A DNA stretch of 53,893 nt. Source: an uncultured Lachnospiraceae bacterium. Its GTDB lineage: Bacteria > Bacillota > Clostridia > Lachnospirales > Lachnospiraceae. Where the stretch lies: positions 1 through 53,893 of the forward strand of contig CAMBLG010000015.1 of NCBI GenBank assembly GCA_945868435.1, written 5' to 3'. The notes under the pieces are model-generated. The model saw nothing but the letters and a program-made list of their open reading frames with translations, searched no databases and was not told the origin of the DNA. The position numbers and the translations under genes are program-made. The stretch's first letter is position 1. The number at the start of each line of letters is the position of its first letter. Positions 17,362 through 26,157 of this stretch are shown here, in pieces.

Positions 17362-18434
17362 CCCTTTCCCTCCTTATCAACTTCCAGTTCCCTCTCCAAC
17401 AGCTTCGATTCCAGCGGATCCATAATCTGTGCTCGGTCAAACCTACGCAGCACGACAGCAGGAAATTCTTTCAATATGAGTTTTCCATCCTGTACTGCCA
17501 TAAGAATCCGGTTCTGTCCCCGCTCCCGAAGGAAAAAGCAGACCTGATCGATATAGCGGTAGGTCATATTCTGCTCATTCTGCCGCTTACGAATCAGAAC
17601 CCCCACATCCACGGACTGATAGATGTCGTTCTCCAGACGATCAGCGTCCACTCTGCTCTCAAGCATGTTGAGAATTCGATCCGGTATGTTTCTCACATCA
17701 TCCGTGTGAAGTGTTGTCATTCCGCACACTCCGGTGGACCAGCTCTCCAACAGATAACGTACTTCCTTGGAACGCGCTTCCGACAGCATAAGCCAATGGG
17801 GATTCAAACGCAGACTGGTCTTAATCGCATCCGCATAAGAAAACACATCCCCATCCACGCGAAGCTCAATGCAATCCTTTCCCGGATTGGTCACGGAATA
17901 GCGAAGCTCCATGGTATCCTCAATCGTGATCACACGCCGATTTCCCGGAATGTATCGGGAGAAAAATTTGACACATTCCGTCTTTCCAATCCCGGGCATC
18001 CCACAAAAAATGATGTTCATGTCTGCAAGGACACAGTTAATGAGCAACGCAAGGATATCCCGGCTGCAGTAGTGTTCCTCCAACGCCTTTTTCGGCGTGA
18101 GTCGAATAATCGGCGGTGTTTTCCGGATACTGATGCTCCGACCCGACCGCGCCACCGACTCATGCACGATCGTGACACGAAGCTCACTGGTCTCTGCCTC
18201 CAGCTCCGGATAACGCTTATTGAACTGCCTGCTGACAACGTTGGCGATACGCTGTGTAAACTGTTCCACAAATGCTGAGGTCAGGTTCTCTTCCACATAG
18301 GACTGATTTACACGATAACGCTCGTTATAAATGTTGGTCAGCCAGATTTCCCGCCCGTTATAATCCACATCTGTAATCTCATCATTGGCAATGAATCGCC
18401 AAAGTGGGCCAAAATATTCTTTTCCCAGTTCCAT
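17358..18434 (-). CDS. CpaF/TadA-like secretion ATPase
   Basis: A 358-residue VirB11/GspE-superfamily ATPase that powers pilin assembly or secretion from the cytosolic face. Seen: Walker A GMPGIGKTEC at 145-154, the Asp-box-like ITIEDTMELRY, a Walker B-like LMLSEARSKEV, where the usual family form is GEVRGxEA, and the His box MTTLHTDDVRNIP. The N-terminal domain (1-110) matches the CpaF regulatory part, with RSGRSISIRK. It follows the first Flp-like peptide by 9 bases. The only ATPase in the operon, so it must serve both extension and any retraction. Confidence 0.9.
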   Translation of the reverse strand: MELGKEYFGPLWRFIANDEITDVDYNGREIWLTNIYNERYRVNQSYVEENLTSAFVEQFTQRIANVVSRQFNKRYPELEAETSELRVTIVHESVARSGRSISIRKTPPIIRLTPKKALEEHYCSRDILALLINCVLADMNIIFCGMPGIGKTECVKFFSRYIPGNRRVITIEDTMELRYSVTNPGKDCIELRVDGDVFSYADAIKTSLRLNPHWLMLSEARSKEVRYLLESWSTGVCGMTTLHTDDVRNIPDRILNMLESRVDADRLENDIYQSVDVGVLIRKRQNEQNMTYRYIDQVCFFLRERGQNRILMAVQDGKLILKEFPAVVLRRFDRAQIMDPLESKLLERELEVDKEGKG

Positions 18435-18443
18435 TTAAGCGAC

Positions 18444-18629
18444 CTACTTTCCTGCGATCCCTGTATTTGCATTGGCCTGCGCAATAAAATTGTTGATTAG
18501 ATTGGAAAATGCATTACCGATCGGTCCACTGGCATCTTTGCCTACTACGGCCGTAATGACAAGAATGACTGCAAGAATTGCAACAACTGTAATTAATACA
18601 CCACCATACTCCTGAAATATTTCTTTCAT
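18444..18629 (-). CDS. Small Flp-like pilin without leader (61 residues), first gene of the Tad-like operon
   Basis: MKEIFQEYGGVLITVVAILA and further hydrophobic residues form one long helix, followed by a polar Gly/Asn/Ala-rich tail (GNAFSNLINNFIAQANAN). This is the size and shape of a mature Flp major pilin, with EYG just before the helix, but without the usual positively charged leader and G/E cleavage site. A GGAACAG site precedes the ATG. As first gene, nearest the promoter, it is the best candidate for the major subunit. Confidence 0.75.
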   Translation of the reverse strand: MKEIFQEYGGVLITVVAILAVILVITAVVGKDASGPIGNAFSNLINNFIAQANANTGIAGK

Positions 18630-18713
18630 ATCCTGTTCCTTTCTTCACTGTGTGAAATCGAAACATTGATCCTGTATACACATTCCAGAACTAAATTGTA
18701 ATGGGAATTGCCT

Positions 18714-18762
18714 GACACCGGAACGGTGCCGACATAAAAGAATGCATACCTACCATATGCAT
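18714..18762 (-). promoter_or_regulatory. Two hairpins in the leader of the Tad-like operon
   Basis: ATGCATA and TATGCAT (18742-18762) form a 7-bp stem, and GGCACCG with CGGTGTC (18714-18730) a second 7-bp stem with a GNA-like 3-base loop. Both lie in the roughly 150-base leader before the first pilin gene. It matches no riboswitch I recognise. Confidence 0.4.
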
Positions 18763-18786
18763 GGATTGCGAAAAAAGATAGTTTTA

Positions 18787-18814
18787 ATAATACATGATTT
18801 TTGAAATTTGTAAA
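18787..18814 (-). promoter_or_regulatory. Promoter of the Tad-like operon
   Basis: On the minus strand TTTACA (18814-18809) and TATTAT (18792-18787) with a 16-base spacer, about 160 bases before the first ATG. Confidence 0.6.
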
Positions 18815-18833
18815 TACCCAAAATAATTTTTCT

Positions 18834-18858
18834 AAAAAAACGCCTCCCTGCGGAGGCG
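18834..18858 (-). terminator. Rho-independent terminator of the chemoreceptor gene
   Basis: CGCCTCC-GCAG-GGAGGCG on the minus strand, a 7-bp GC stem followed by TTTTTTT, 16 bases after the stop. It separates the chemoreceptor from the pilus operon promoter. Confidence 0.93.
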
Positions 18859-18873
18859 CCTTTCCTTCATCCA

Positions 18874-19872
18874 TTACTGTTCATACCTGCGGGTCAATGC
18901 GGATAAGTCGTTCGCAAACTTATCATTGTTGTCATTGTTTTCCCTGACTTCATTCATATGTTCGGAAATCTCCACAAGATTATCCGCGATCTCCGTAACT
19001 GCTTCTGCCGACTCCTGTGCCGCATGATTAATGGCATTCACGGACTTCGTGGATTCCTGTACCTGGCTGAGCAGATTCTGGGTAATATAAGAGAAATCCT
19101 GCATCTTGTCGAACATAATCTTGGAGTCACCCTGATACTTCCGTCCGACCTCCACCAACTGTGCATAACTGCCCATGGTCTTATCTTTCATGAAAGCCAC
19201 CACATTATTGGCTTCGTTCGCCAGACCTGTAACTGCATTGACCACAGAGTTGGAAATCTCCTTAATCTGACTGGCGGTGCTTCCTGTCTCTGCCGCAAGC
19301 TTGGTAATCTCATCCGCCACCACTGCAAAGCCTCTTCCCGCTTCTCCCGCTCGGGCAGCCTCAATGGATGCGTTGAGCGCCAGAAGATTCGTCTGATCTG
19401 CAATCTCCATAATATTTGCAGTCAGTGTCATAATCTTCTCAGCCTCCTTAGACTGTTCTATCTTCTCCTTCAGTGCACGCTCTACCGCATCCGCGCGCTC
19501 TTCGACCTCTTTCTTCTCCTCCTCGGATTTCTTCATGATCTCATAGGCTTCGTTATTGCTGTTCTGCGCGTAATGGGCGCCGTCCTGCGCCTCCTCATTC
19601 ATTCCCTGAAAAGCGGTCTCCATATCCTCCATCACATTGGAAATCTCTGTAATATTTGCGGACATCTCCTGCAATGTGGCTGAAAATTCCTGCATCACAC
19701 TGGACATCTTGGTCGTGCCATCTGTCGCATTCTGAAGCTTCTCCCCAACCTTGTCAATTGATTCTGCAAGATTTTGTGCATTGCGTTCAACCTCTGCAAG
19801 CAGTTCCTTCATCTCCTGCTCATGCTGAAGCGTCTCTTCCTCCACCTTTGCATTTTTCTTAAATAACCCCAT
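18874..19872 (-). CDS. Soluble methyl-accepting chemotaxis protein
   Basis: 332 residues with no membrane helix and no recognisable sensory domain. The first 110 residues are coiled coil. The chemoreceptor signalling tip is intact: [20 protein letters not shown] followed by [17 protein letters not shown], then a descending coil with [13 protein letters not shown]. Cytosolic receptors of this type join chemosensory arrays or act as scaffolds. The start ATG follows AGGAGGAG. No che genes are in the window. It stands just upstream of the Tad-like operon on the same strand but is separated by a strong terminator, so a functional link is only a possibility. Confidence 0.93.
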   Translation of the reverse strand: MGLFKKNAKVEEETLQHEQEMKELLAEVERNAQNLAESIDKVGEKLQNATDGTTKMSSVMQEFSATLQEMSANITEISNVMEDMETAFQGMNEEAQDGAHYAQNSNNEAYEIMKKSEEEKKEVEERADAVERALKEKIEQSKEAEKIMTLTANIMEIADQTNLLALNASIEAARAGEAGRGFAVVADEITKLAAETGSTASQIKEISNSVVNAVTGLANEANNVVAFMKDKTMGSYAQLVEVGRKYQGDSKIMFDKMQDFSYITQNLLSQVQESTKSVNAINHAAQESAEAVTEIADNLVEISEHMNEVRENNDNNDKFANDLSALTRRYEQ

Positions 19873-19948
19873 AGTCTCCTCCTAAAGTAGTTTTCTAACA
19901 TATATATGCCAATTATATCAAAAGTACCTCTCTTCGTAAAGAAAAAAA

Positions 19949-19978
19949 GAGAAAACCCCTAGTTATATGGGTTTTCTC
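19949..19978 (-). terminator. Terminator that contains the stop codon of the C_GCAxxG_C_C gene
   Basis: GAGAAAACCC and GGGTTTTCTC form a perfect 10-bp stem; the gene's TAG stop (19961-19959) is in the loop. On the minus strand it is followed by TTTTTTTC. Confidence 0.9.
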
Positions 19979-20414
19979 GAATAAATTCATCCAATATTTC
20001 TGCCGCACATCCAATCAATTCTTTGCAGGGCCGTTTCTTGTAATATTCCGGAATTCTCTGCTCAGGAACAGAGGAATCTTTCTTGTGGTCAAGCCCCAGA
20101 AGCTCTCTGCACACAATTGAACCGTTTTGTTCCTCAAATCGGTGCGCCAATTCCTGTACCTTAGCATACAGGGCTTTCTTGCCTTCATAGTCACCAGGCT
20201 GATTATATCCGTACAGCATACCTGTGACAAAAAATATTCCCGAAACACTGCCGCAAACCTCCCTCAGTCTTCCCATTCCCCCTCCGAACGCGGACACCAT
20301 CTGTGCCAGTGTCTCTTCATCCATGTTAAAGAGGTCTGAGAATGCCAGTACAACAGACTGAGTGCAATTGTATCCCGTCTCAAACAGATGCATTGCCTTT
20401 TCCTTTCGTGTCAT
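19959..20414 (-). CDS. C_GCAxxG_C_C family protein
   Basis: A 151-residue cytosolic protein of the family named for its spaced Cys motif, thought to be redox-active or metal-binding; function not established. Cysteines seen: GYNCTQSV near 14-21, GRLREVCGSVSG near 50-60 (the GCAxxG position), SIVCRELLG near 100, and PCKELIGCAAEIL near 128-140. FGGGMGR before the second motif is also typical. Its terminator hairpin spans the stop codon. Single-gene transcript. Confidence 0.88.
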   Translation of the reverse strand: MTRKEKAMHLFETGYNCTQSVVLAFSDLFNMDEETLAQMVSAFGGGMGRLREVCGSVSGIFFVTGMLYGYNQPGDYEGKKALYAKVQELAHRFEEQNGSIVCRELLGLDHKKDSSVPEQRIPEYYKKRPCKELIGCAAEILDEFIRENPYN

Positions 20415-20474
20415 GCCATTCTCCTAAATATATAATGTAGTTTTAATTAAATAAATATTTTATTTTACTCCTAA

Positions 20475-21758
20475 TTATGATTTCAGAAGCTTTTCTACAC
20501 TCACAAGACGAACGACCGTCACAAAAACCTTCGCCGCCTCTGTCAACTCCTCCAGAGATGGGTATGTCGGTGCAATGCGGAGCACGGAATCCTTCGGGTC
20601 CTTCTTGTATGGGAACGGTGAACCTGCTCCGGTCAGAACAACTCCCGCCTCCTTGCATTTGTCAACAATTGCCTTTGCGCAGCCATCCATTGCCTCAAAG
20701 CTGATGAAATAGCCACCCTTTGGCTTCATCCAGTTTCCGATTCCTCTGGATGCAATCTCCGCTGTCAACATCTCATCCAACATCTCGAACTTTGGCCGGA
20801 TCACAGCCGCCTGTTTCATCATATGCGCCTTGATTCCATCCATGTTCTTAAAATACGCTACATGACGAAGCTGATTGATCTTATCGTGTCCGATTGTCTG
20901 CATGCCAAGACGCTTTTTGATGTCTGAAATATTTGCCCCGGAAGATGCAATTGCCGCAATACCGGCACCCGGGAAACTCACCTTGCTGGTGGAGCAAAAC
21001 TCAAATACCATATCCGGGTTTCCCGCCTTCTCGCATTCATCGAGAATGTTTAAGATTTCTGCCTGATCACTCTCATAAATATGATGCACCGCATAGGCAT
21101 TATCCCAGAAAATGCGGAAATCTGTTGCTGCAGGCTTCAAAGCTGCAAACCGGCGAACGGTTTCATCCGAATATACAACGCCCTGTGGGTTTGAATATTT
21201 TGGCACGCACCAGATACCCTTCACTGCCGGATCCGAATTGACATACTGCTCTACCAGATCCATATCCGGTCCTTCTTCCGTCATCGGAATATTAATCATC
21301 TCGATACCAAACTCCTCCGTGATGGCAAAATGCCTGTCATATCCAGGAACCGGACACAGGAATTTCACCGTCTCAAGCTTGCTCCATGGTGTATTGCCGC
21401 AGATTCCAAACAGTTCTGCCCGCGCGATTTGGTCATACATAATATTCAGACTGGAGTTACCATACACGATAACGTTCTCTGGCTTTACGTTAATCATCTC
21501 CGCAATCAGGCGCTTCGCCTCCGGAATTCCGTCCAGAACACCGTAATTGCGTACATCTGTACCATTTTCACTCACAGCGACTGTCTTGGAGTCAACCGCA
21601 TCCAACAATCCCATGGATAAATCCAGTTGCTCTGCGGACGGCTTTCCTCTGGACATATCAAGGGCGAGTCCCTGTGACTTGATCTTACAGTATTCCGCCT
21701 CCAACGCTGCCTTTTCCTGTAACAATTCTTCTTTTGTCATCTCCATGTAAGATTTCAT
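20475..21758 (-). CDS. Aspartate aminotransferase, MocR-like/AspT class
   Basis: 427 residues, fold-type I PLP enzyme. LDMSRGKPSAEQLDLS near the N-terminus, YGNSSLNIMYD, PVPGYDRHFAITEEFG, VPKYSNPQGVVY, FWDNAYAVHHI, and the PLP lysine in CSTSKVSFPGAG match the aspartate aminotransferase group first described for Corynebacterium AspT, which differs from AspC. It would interconvert aspartate and 2-oxoglutarate with oxaloacetate and glutamate. The start ATG follows AAGGAGG. It lies between a 60-bp gap and rarA; no operon partner is evident. Confidence 0.88.
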   Translation of the reverse strand: MKSYMEMTKEELLQEKAALEAEYCKIKSQGLALDMSRGKPSAEQLDLSMGLLDAVDSKTVAVSENGTDVRNYGVLDGIPEAKRLIAEMINVKPENVIVYGNSSLNIMYDQIARAELFGICGNTPWSKLETVKFLCPVPGYDRHFAITEEFGIEMINIPMTEEGPDMDLVEQYVNSDPAVKGIWCVPKYSNPQGVVYSDETVRRFAALKPAATDFRIFWDNAYAVHHIYESDQAEILNILDECEKAGNPDMVFEFCSTSKVSFPGAGIAAIASSGANISDIKKRLGMQTIGHDKINQLRHVAYFKNMDGIKAHMMKQAAVIRPKFEMLDEMLTAEIASRGIGNWMKPKGGYFISFEAMDGCAKAIVDKCKEAGVVLTGAGSPFPYKKDPKDSVLRIAPTYPSLEELTEAAKVFVTVVRLVSVEKLLKS

Positions 21759-21822
21759 GTGTGGTTCCTCCTTAGCCTTATTCTGGTTACATATTCTATA
21801 TTTCTTCGATTATTATCCGTAA

Positions 21823-23151
21823 TTATTCATCCGGGTCTTCATGAATTTTCTTAAAGTATTCCCGTATTGTTTGTTCATATCCGTTCTCCGACGGTTCATA
21901 GAATACTTCGTCCGTCAGTCCATCCGGAAGATACTGCTGCTTCACGTAATGATTTTTGTAGGAGTGAGCATACTTATATCCAAGCCCATGTCCCAGCTTC
22001 TCTGCCGCTCCGTAATGGGCATCCTGCAAATGCGCCGGAACCGGCGGTGTCTTCGTCTTCTCGACAACCTTCATCGCCTTGCTGATCGCCTCAACTGCCG
22101 CATTGCTCTTAGGCGCACTGGCCATATAAGTGACCGCCTGTGCGAGAATGATCTGCGCCTCCGGCATCCCGACACGCTCCACTGCCTGCGCCGTCGCAGA
22201 CGCAACCACCAGTGCCATCGGATCCGCATTGCCGATATCCTCAGAGGCAAGAATCATGATTCGCCTTGCAATAAATTTGACATCCTCCCCCGCATAGAGC
22301 ATTCTGGCCAGGTAATAGACCGCAGCATCGGGATCAGACCCCCGCATGCTTTTGATAAAGGCAGAGATGGTATCATAATGATTATCTCCTGTCTTGTCAT
22401 AAGAAATCACGCGTTTCTGAATACATTCACTGGCGACATCGATGGTGATATGGATCACCCCGTCCTCACTTCGTTCAGTGGTCAGAATACCTAGTTCAAT
22501 GGCCGTAAGAGCGGCTCTGGCATCCCCGTTAGACACATCCGAAAGGAATTCCAACGCATCCTCATCAATCTGCGCGTTATAGGAGCCCATGCCTTTTTCC
22601 TTGTCGTTCACTGCACGAAGCAGCAATGTTCGTATGTCTTCTTTGGAAAGTTTTTTCAGTTCAAAAATGATAGATCGGGACAAAAGCGCCCCGTTTACCT
22701 CAAAATACGGATTTTCCGTCGTGGCGCCAATCAGAATGATCGTGCCGTCCTCCACAAACGGCAGCAGATAATCCTGTTGTCCTTTGTTGAACCGATGTAT
22801 CTCATCGATAAAGAGAATCGTCTTCCTGCCATACATCCCGCGATTGTTTTTGGCAGCCGTCACAACCTCTTCCATATCCTTCTTGCCGGAGGATGTGGCG
22901 TTAATCTGCATAAACTCCGCGCTGGTGGTATTGGCAATCACCTTGGCAAGCGTGGTTTTACCGGTGCCCGGAGGTCCGTATAAAATGATGGAGCTCAGCT
23001 TATCCGCCTTAATGGCACGATATAGAAGCTTATCCTTTCCCACAATATGCTGTTGACCGACCACCTCTTCGAGAGTTGTCGGTCGAAGGCGGGAGGCCAG
23101 CGGAGACTCACTCTCCATATTCTGTTCCCTCATATACTCGAATAGATCCAT
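21823..23151 (-). CDS. rarA: Replication-associated recombination protein A (AAA+ ATPase)
   Basis: A clamp-loader-related ATPase acting at stalled forks, also called MgsA; a cytosolic tetramer. 442 residues. Seen: RPTTLEEVVGQQHIVG, Walker A GPPGTGKTT, Walker B ILFIDEIHRFNKGQQD, sensor 1 IGATTENPYFEVN, the arginine-finger region SRSIIFEL, and the C-terminal tetramerisation part with RGSDPDAAVYYLARML and the GLGYKYAHSY tail. I chose the ATG at 23151, just after a GGGGGA stretch; the longer frame from 23196 has 15 extra residues that do not fit the family. Confidence 0.95.
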   Translation of the reverse strand: MDLFEYMREQNMESESPLASRLRPTTLEEVVGQQHIVGKDKLLYRAIKADKLSSIILYGPPGTGKTTLAKVIANTTSAEFMQINATSSGKKDMEEVVTAAKNNRGMYGRKTILFIDEIHRFNKGQQDYLLPFVEDGTIILIGATTENPYFEVNGALLSRSIIFELKKLSKEDIRTLLLRAVNDKEKGMGSYNAQIDEDALEFLSDVSNGDARAALTAIELGILTTERSEDGVIHITIDVASECIQKRVISYDKTGDNHYDTISAFIKSMRGSDPDAAVYYLARMLYAGEDVKFIARRIMILASEDIGNADPMALVVASATAQAVERVGMPEAQIILAQAVTYMASAPKSNAAVEAISKAMKVVEKTKTPPVPAHLQDAHYGAAEKLGHGLGYKYAHSYKNHYVKQQYLPDGLTDEVFYEPSENGYEQTIREYFKKIHEDPDE

Positions 23152-23259
23152 TCCAATCCCCCAACTCAACCTGAAGATGAATAATTCGCTTGTCAATCTT
23201 GCATTTTCAGCTTTATTGCTTGCGTTTATACCGTATGCAATATGTTTTTATGACAGATT

Positions 23260-23313
23260 AAGTGCCGAAAAATTCATTTCTCCTACAATAGAATACATGA
23301 ATCTTCGGCACTT
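23260..23313. repeat. Long imperfect inverted repeat between clpB and rarA
   Basis: AAGTGCCGAA at 23260-23269 pairs with TTCGGCACTT at 23304-23313; the adjoining AAATTCAT and ATGAATC extend the stem to about 17 bp around a 19-base loop. No T-run follows on the minus strand, so it is a poor terminator. Apart from this I see nothing in the 240-bp gap. Confidence 0.6.
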
Positions 23314-23391
23314 TACAATACGAAAGTTTATTTTCTACAATATGCATGAAAACCTGAGTTTTCCCGCACGCTTACTGGCAGAAATCCCCAA

Positions 23392-25977
23392 TCAGCGCTT
23401 CACATGCGCTTCAAGGGCATTGTTTGCCACACCGATTTCGATTACATCCCCTGTGGAAACTGCATCCGACAAAATCAGCTTTGCAGACAACGTCTCCACA
23501 TACTTCTGAAGGAACCGCTTCAGCGGTCTTGCTCCATACACCGGATCGTAACCATGCTCAACCACATAGTTCTCCGCTTCCGGCGTCAATTCAACCGATA
23601 TCTCACGATCCTCCAGGCGACGATTCAGGTCATTCATCATCAACTTAATGATATTGCCAATGTTATCCTTCGTCAAAGGCTTAAACATGATGATCTCATC
23701 CAGACGATTCAAGAACTCCGGGCGAAAATGTCCGCGAACCTCTTCCATGACACGTGCCTCTGCCTCCGGCTGAATACTGCCATCCTCCGCAATGCCCTCC
23801 AAAAGCTCTGCGGAACCAAGGTTGCTGGTCATGATAATGATGGTGTTTTTAAAGTCCACCGTCCGTCCCTGGGAATCGGTAATCCGCCCATCGTCCAACA
23901 CCTGAAGCAGTACATTAAAGACATCGGGATGCGCTTTTTCCACCTCGTCAAAGAGTACCACGGAATATGGTTTTCTGCGCACTGCCTCGGTCAGCTGTCC
24001 GCCCTCATCATATCCAACATATCCCGGAGGCGCTCCGATCAGGCGGGACACAGAGTATTTCTCCATATATTCGCTCATATCCAGACGCACCATATTGGAC
24101 TCATCATCAAACAGACTGTTGGCAAGCGCCTTGGCGAGCTCAGTCTTACCGACACCCGTTGGTCCCAGGAAAAGGAAGGAGCCAATCGGCTTGGTCGGAT
24201 CTTTGATTCCTGCCTTGGAACGGATAATTGCCTCGGTCACCTTCGTGACACCATCATCCTGTCCAACCACACGCTTGTGTAGTTCTTCATCCAGATGCAG
24301 CGTCTTGTTGCGCTCGCTCTCCGTCAGCTTGGCCACCGGGATTCCCGTCCAACGGGAAATGATCCTGGCAATTTCCTCCTCGCTGACATTCTCATGCACC
24401 AGAGACAGATCACGGCTCTTTAACTTCTCTTCCTCCTGTTCCAGTTGCTTCTCCATCTGTGGAAGGACGCCGTACTGCAGCTCTGCCGCCTTTTCCAGGT
24501 CATAATTCTGCTGTGCCTGCTTCATCTCATTGCGCGTACTCTCAATGCTTTCCCTCAGCTTGCTGACGCGGTCCACCGCATCCTTCTCACTGCTCCACTG
24601 TGCCTTTCGGTTATTGAGTTCATCCCGAAGCTCCGCCAGTTCCTTCTGCAGGTTGGAAAGCCGCTCCTGACTCAGATGGTCGGTCTCCTTTTTCAGTGCC
24701 GTCTCCTCGATTTCCATCTGCATTACCTTACGGTTCAGCTCATCCAGTTCCGTCGGCATGGAATCCAGTTCCGTCTTGATCAAGGCGCACGCCTCATCCA
24801 CCAGATCAATGGCCTTGTCCGGCAGGAACCGGTCGGAAATATAGCGGTTGGACAGCACTGCAGCTGTCACCAGTGCCGCATCTGTAATCTTGACACCGTG
24901 AAACACCTCATAGCGCTCCTTTAATCCACGCAGGATTGAGATGGTATCCTCTACGGTCGGCTCATCCACCATAACCGGCTGGAAACGTCGTTCCAAAGCC
25001 GCATCCTTTTCAATGTACTCGCGATACTCATCCAGGGTTGTGGCACCTACGCAGTGCAACTCGCCTCTTGCCAGCATTGGCTTAAGCAGCTGTCCCGCAT
25101 CCATTGCGCCATCCGTTTTGCCTGCGCCCACAATCGTGTGCAGCTCATCGATAAACAGGATGATCTGCCCGTCGGAGTTCTTTACCTCATCCAGCACAGC
25201 CTTCAGACGTTCCTCAAACTCACCGCGGTATTTTGCACCTGCCACCAGCGCACCCATATCCAGAGCAAAAAGCTTCTTATCCTTTAATGCCTCCGGCACA
25301 TCTCCCCGGACAATACGCTGTGCAAGCCCTTCTACCACTGCGGTCTTGCCGACACCCGGCTCACCGATCAGAACCGGATTGTTTTTGGTCTTTCTGGACA
25401 AAATGCGAATGACATTGCGAATTTCCGCATCTCTGCCGATGACGGGATCCAGCTTCTGCTCCCTCGCCCGTTCCACCATATCATAGCCATATTTCTCAAG
25501 GGTATCATAGGTCGCCTCCGGATTGTCCGTTGTCACGCGCTGGTTCCCCCGCACGGTAGACAAAGCCTGAAGGAAACGCTCTCTGGTCAGCCCATACTCG
25601 CGGATCAGTTCCTTCATTGCCTTGTTTGGATATTTTAAAAGGCATAAGAACAAATGCTCCACCGATACATAGGCATCTCCCATCTGTTTTGCCTCATCCT
25701 CCGCGTGAACCAGTACCTGATTCAGATACTGTCCGACACGCAGCTCTCCTCCGGACACTTTCACTCTCGCATCCAGTTTCTTCTTGGCATTCTCGGTAAA
25801 ATGCGCAAGGTTAATTTCCATTTTCTCAATCAGCTTGGCGATTAAGCCATCCTCCTGCTCCAGGAGTGCTACCAGAAGATGTTCCTGTTCAATCTCCTGA
25901 TTTCCATAATCGTAGGCAAGCTTTTCACAGTCATTCACTGCTTCAATTGACTTCTGCGTAAACTTTTGAATGTTCAT
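23392..25977 (-). CDS. clpB: ClpB disaggregase
   Basis: Hsp100 AAA+ hexamer that pulls proteins out of aggregates with DnaK. 861 residues, the standard length. Order: N-terminal Clp_N repeats (1-140), AAA-1 with Walker [14 protein letters not shown] and [18 protein letters not shown], the coiled-coil middle domain (about 400-520) that marks ClpB rather than ClpA/C, AAA-2 with [14 protein letters not shown] and [12 protein letters not shown], and the C-terminal D2-small domain. The ATG at 25977 follows AGGAGGT; the frame extends 14 codons upstream without a site. A CIRCE operator overlaps its promoter, so HrcA control is very likely. Confidence 0.97.
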   Translation of the reverse strand: MNIQKFTQKSIEAVNDCEKLAYDYGNQEIEQEHLLVALLEQEDGLIAKLIEKMEINLAHFTENAKKKLDARVKVSGGELRVGQYLNQVLVHAEDEAKQMGDAYVSVEHLFLCLLKYPNKAMKELIREYGLTRERFLQALSTVRGNQRVTTDNPEATYDTLEKYGYDMVERAREQKLDPVIGRDAEIRNVIRILSRKTKNNPVLIGEPGVGKTAVVEGLAQRIVRGDVPEALKDKKLFALDMGALVAGAKYRGEFEERLKAVLDEVKNSDGQIILFIDELHTIVGAGKTDGAMDAGQLLKPMLARGELHCVGATTLDEYREYIEKDAALERRFQPVMVDEPTVEDTISILRGLKERYEVFHGVKITDAALVTAAVLSNRYISDRFLPDKAIDLVDEACALIKTELDSMPTELDELNRKVMQMEIEETALKKETDHLSQERLSNLQKELAELRDELNNRKAQWSSEKDAVDRVSKLRESIESTRNEMKQAQQNYDLEKAAELQYGVLPQMEKQLEQEEEKLKSRDLSLVHENVSEEEIARIISRWTGIPVAKLTESERNKTLHLDEELHKRVVGQDDGVTKVTEAIIRSKAGIKDPTKPIGSFLFLGPTGVGKTELAKALANSLFDDESNMVRLDMSEYMEKYSVSRLIGAPPGYVGYDEGGQLTEAVRRKPYSVVLFDEVEKAHPDVFNVLLQVLDDGRITDSQGRTVDFKNTIIIMTSNLGSAELLEGIAEDGSIQPEAEARVMEEVRGHFRPEFLNRLDEIIMFKPLTKDNIGNIIKLMMNDLNRRLEDREISVELTPEAENYVVEHGYDPVYGARPLKRFLQKYVETLSAKLILSDAVSTGDVIEIGVANNALEAHVKR

Positions 25978-26009
25978 AACACTTACCTCCTGTTGTTTTA
26001 ATTTTCTAC

Positions 26010-26038
26010 ATCTTAGCACGTTTTGTTAGCACTCGCAA
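26010..26038 (-). promoter_or_regulatory. Promoter of clpB
   Basis: On the minus strand TTGCGA (26038-26033) and TAAGAT (26015-26010) with a 17-base spacer. The -35 lies inside the CIRCE element. Confidence 0.6.
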
Positions 26039-26052
26039 TAGGTGAGTGCTAA
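26026..26052. promoter_or_regulatory. CIRCE operator (HrcA binding site)
   Basis: TTAGCACTC-N9-GAGTGCTAA, a perfect match to the consensus, about 50-75 bases upstream of the clpB start. Confidence 0.97.
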
Positions 26053-26101
26053 TTTTTATAGATTTTTTATGAAATATCACATTGATCCTGTTACATACGA
26101 G

Positions 26102-26126
26102 AAAAAGGACCGCCGACAGGCAGTCC
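26102..26126 (-). terminator. Rho-independent terminator of the first GGDEF gene
   Basis: GGACTGCC and GGCGGTCC (one G-U pair) form an 8-bp stem with loop TGTC, followed by TTTTT on the minus strand, about 30 bases after the stop. Confidence 0.88.
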
Positions 26127-26157
26127 TCCTATGTATTCCAATATGAATCTGATAACT

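Noticed and set aside
18660..18780. c-di-GMP riboswitch in the Tad-like operon leader (GGTAGGTA is present)
   Set aside because: The other conserved parts of the GEMM motif are absent and the order does not fit.
18626..18874. 82-codon frame upstream of the first Flp-like gene
   Set aside because: It covers the chemoreceptor terminator and the pilus promoter, and has no ribosome site.
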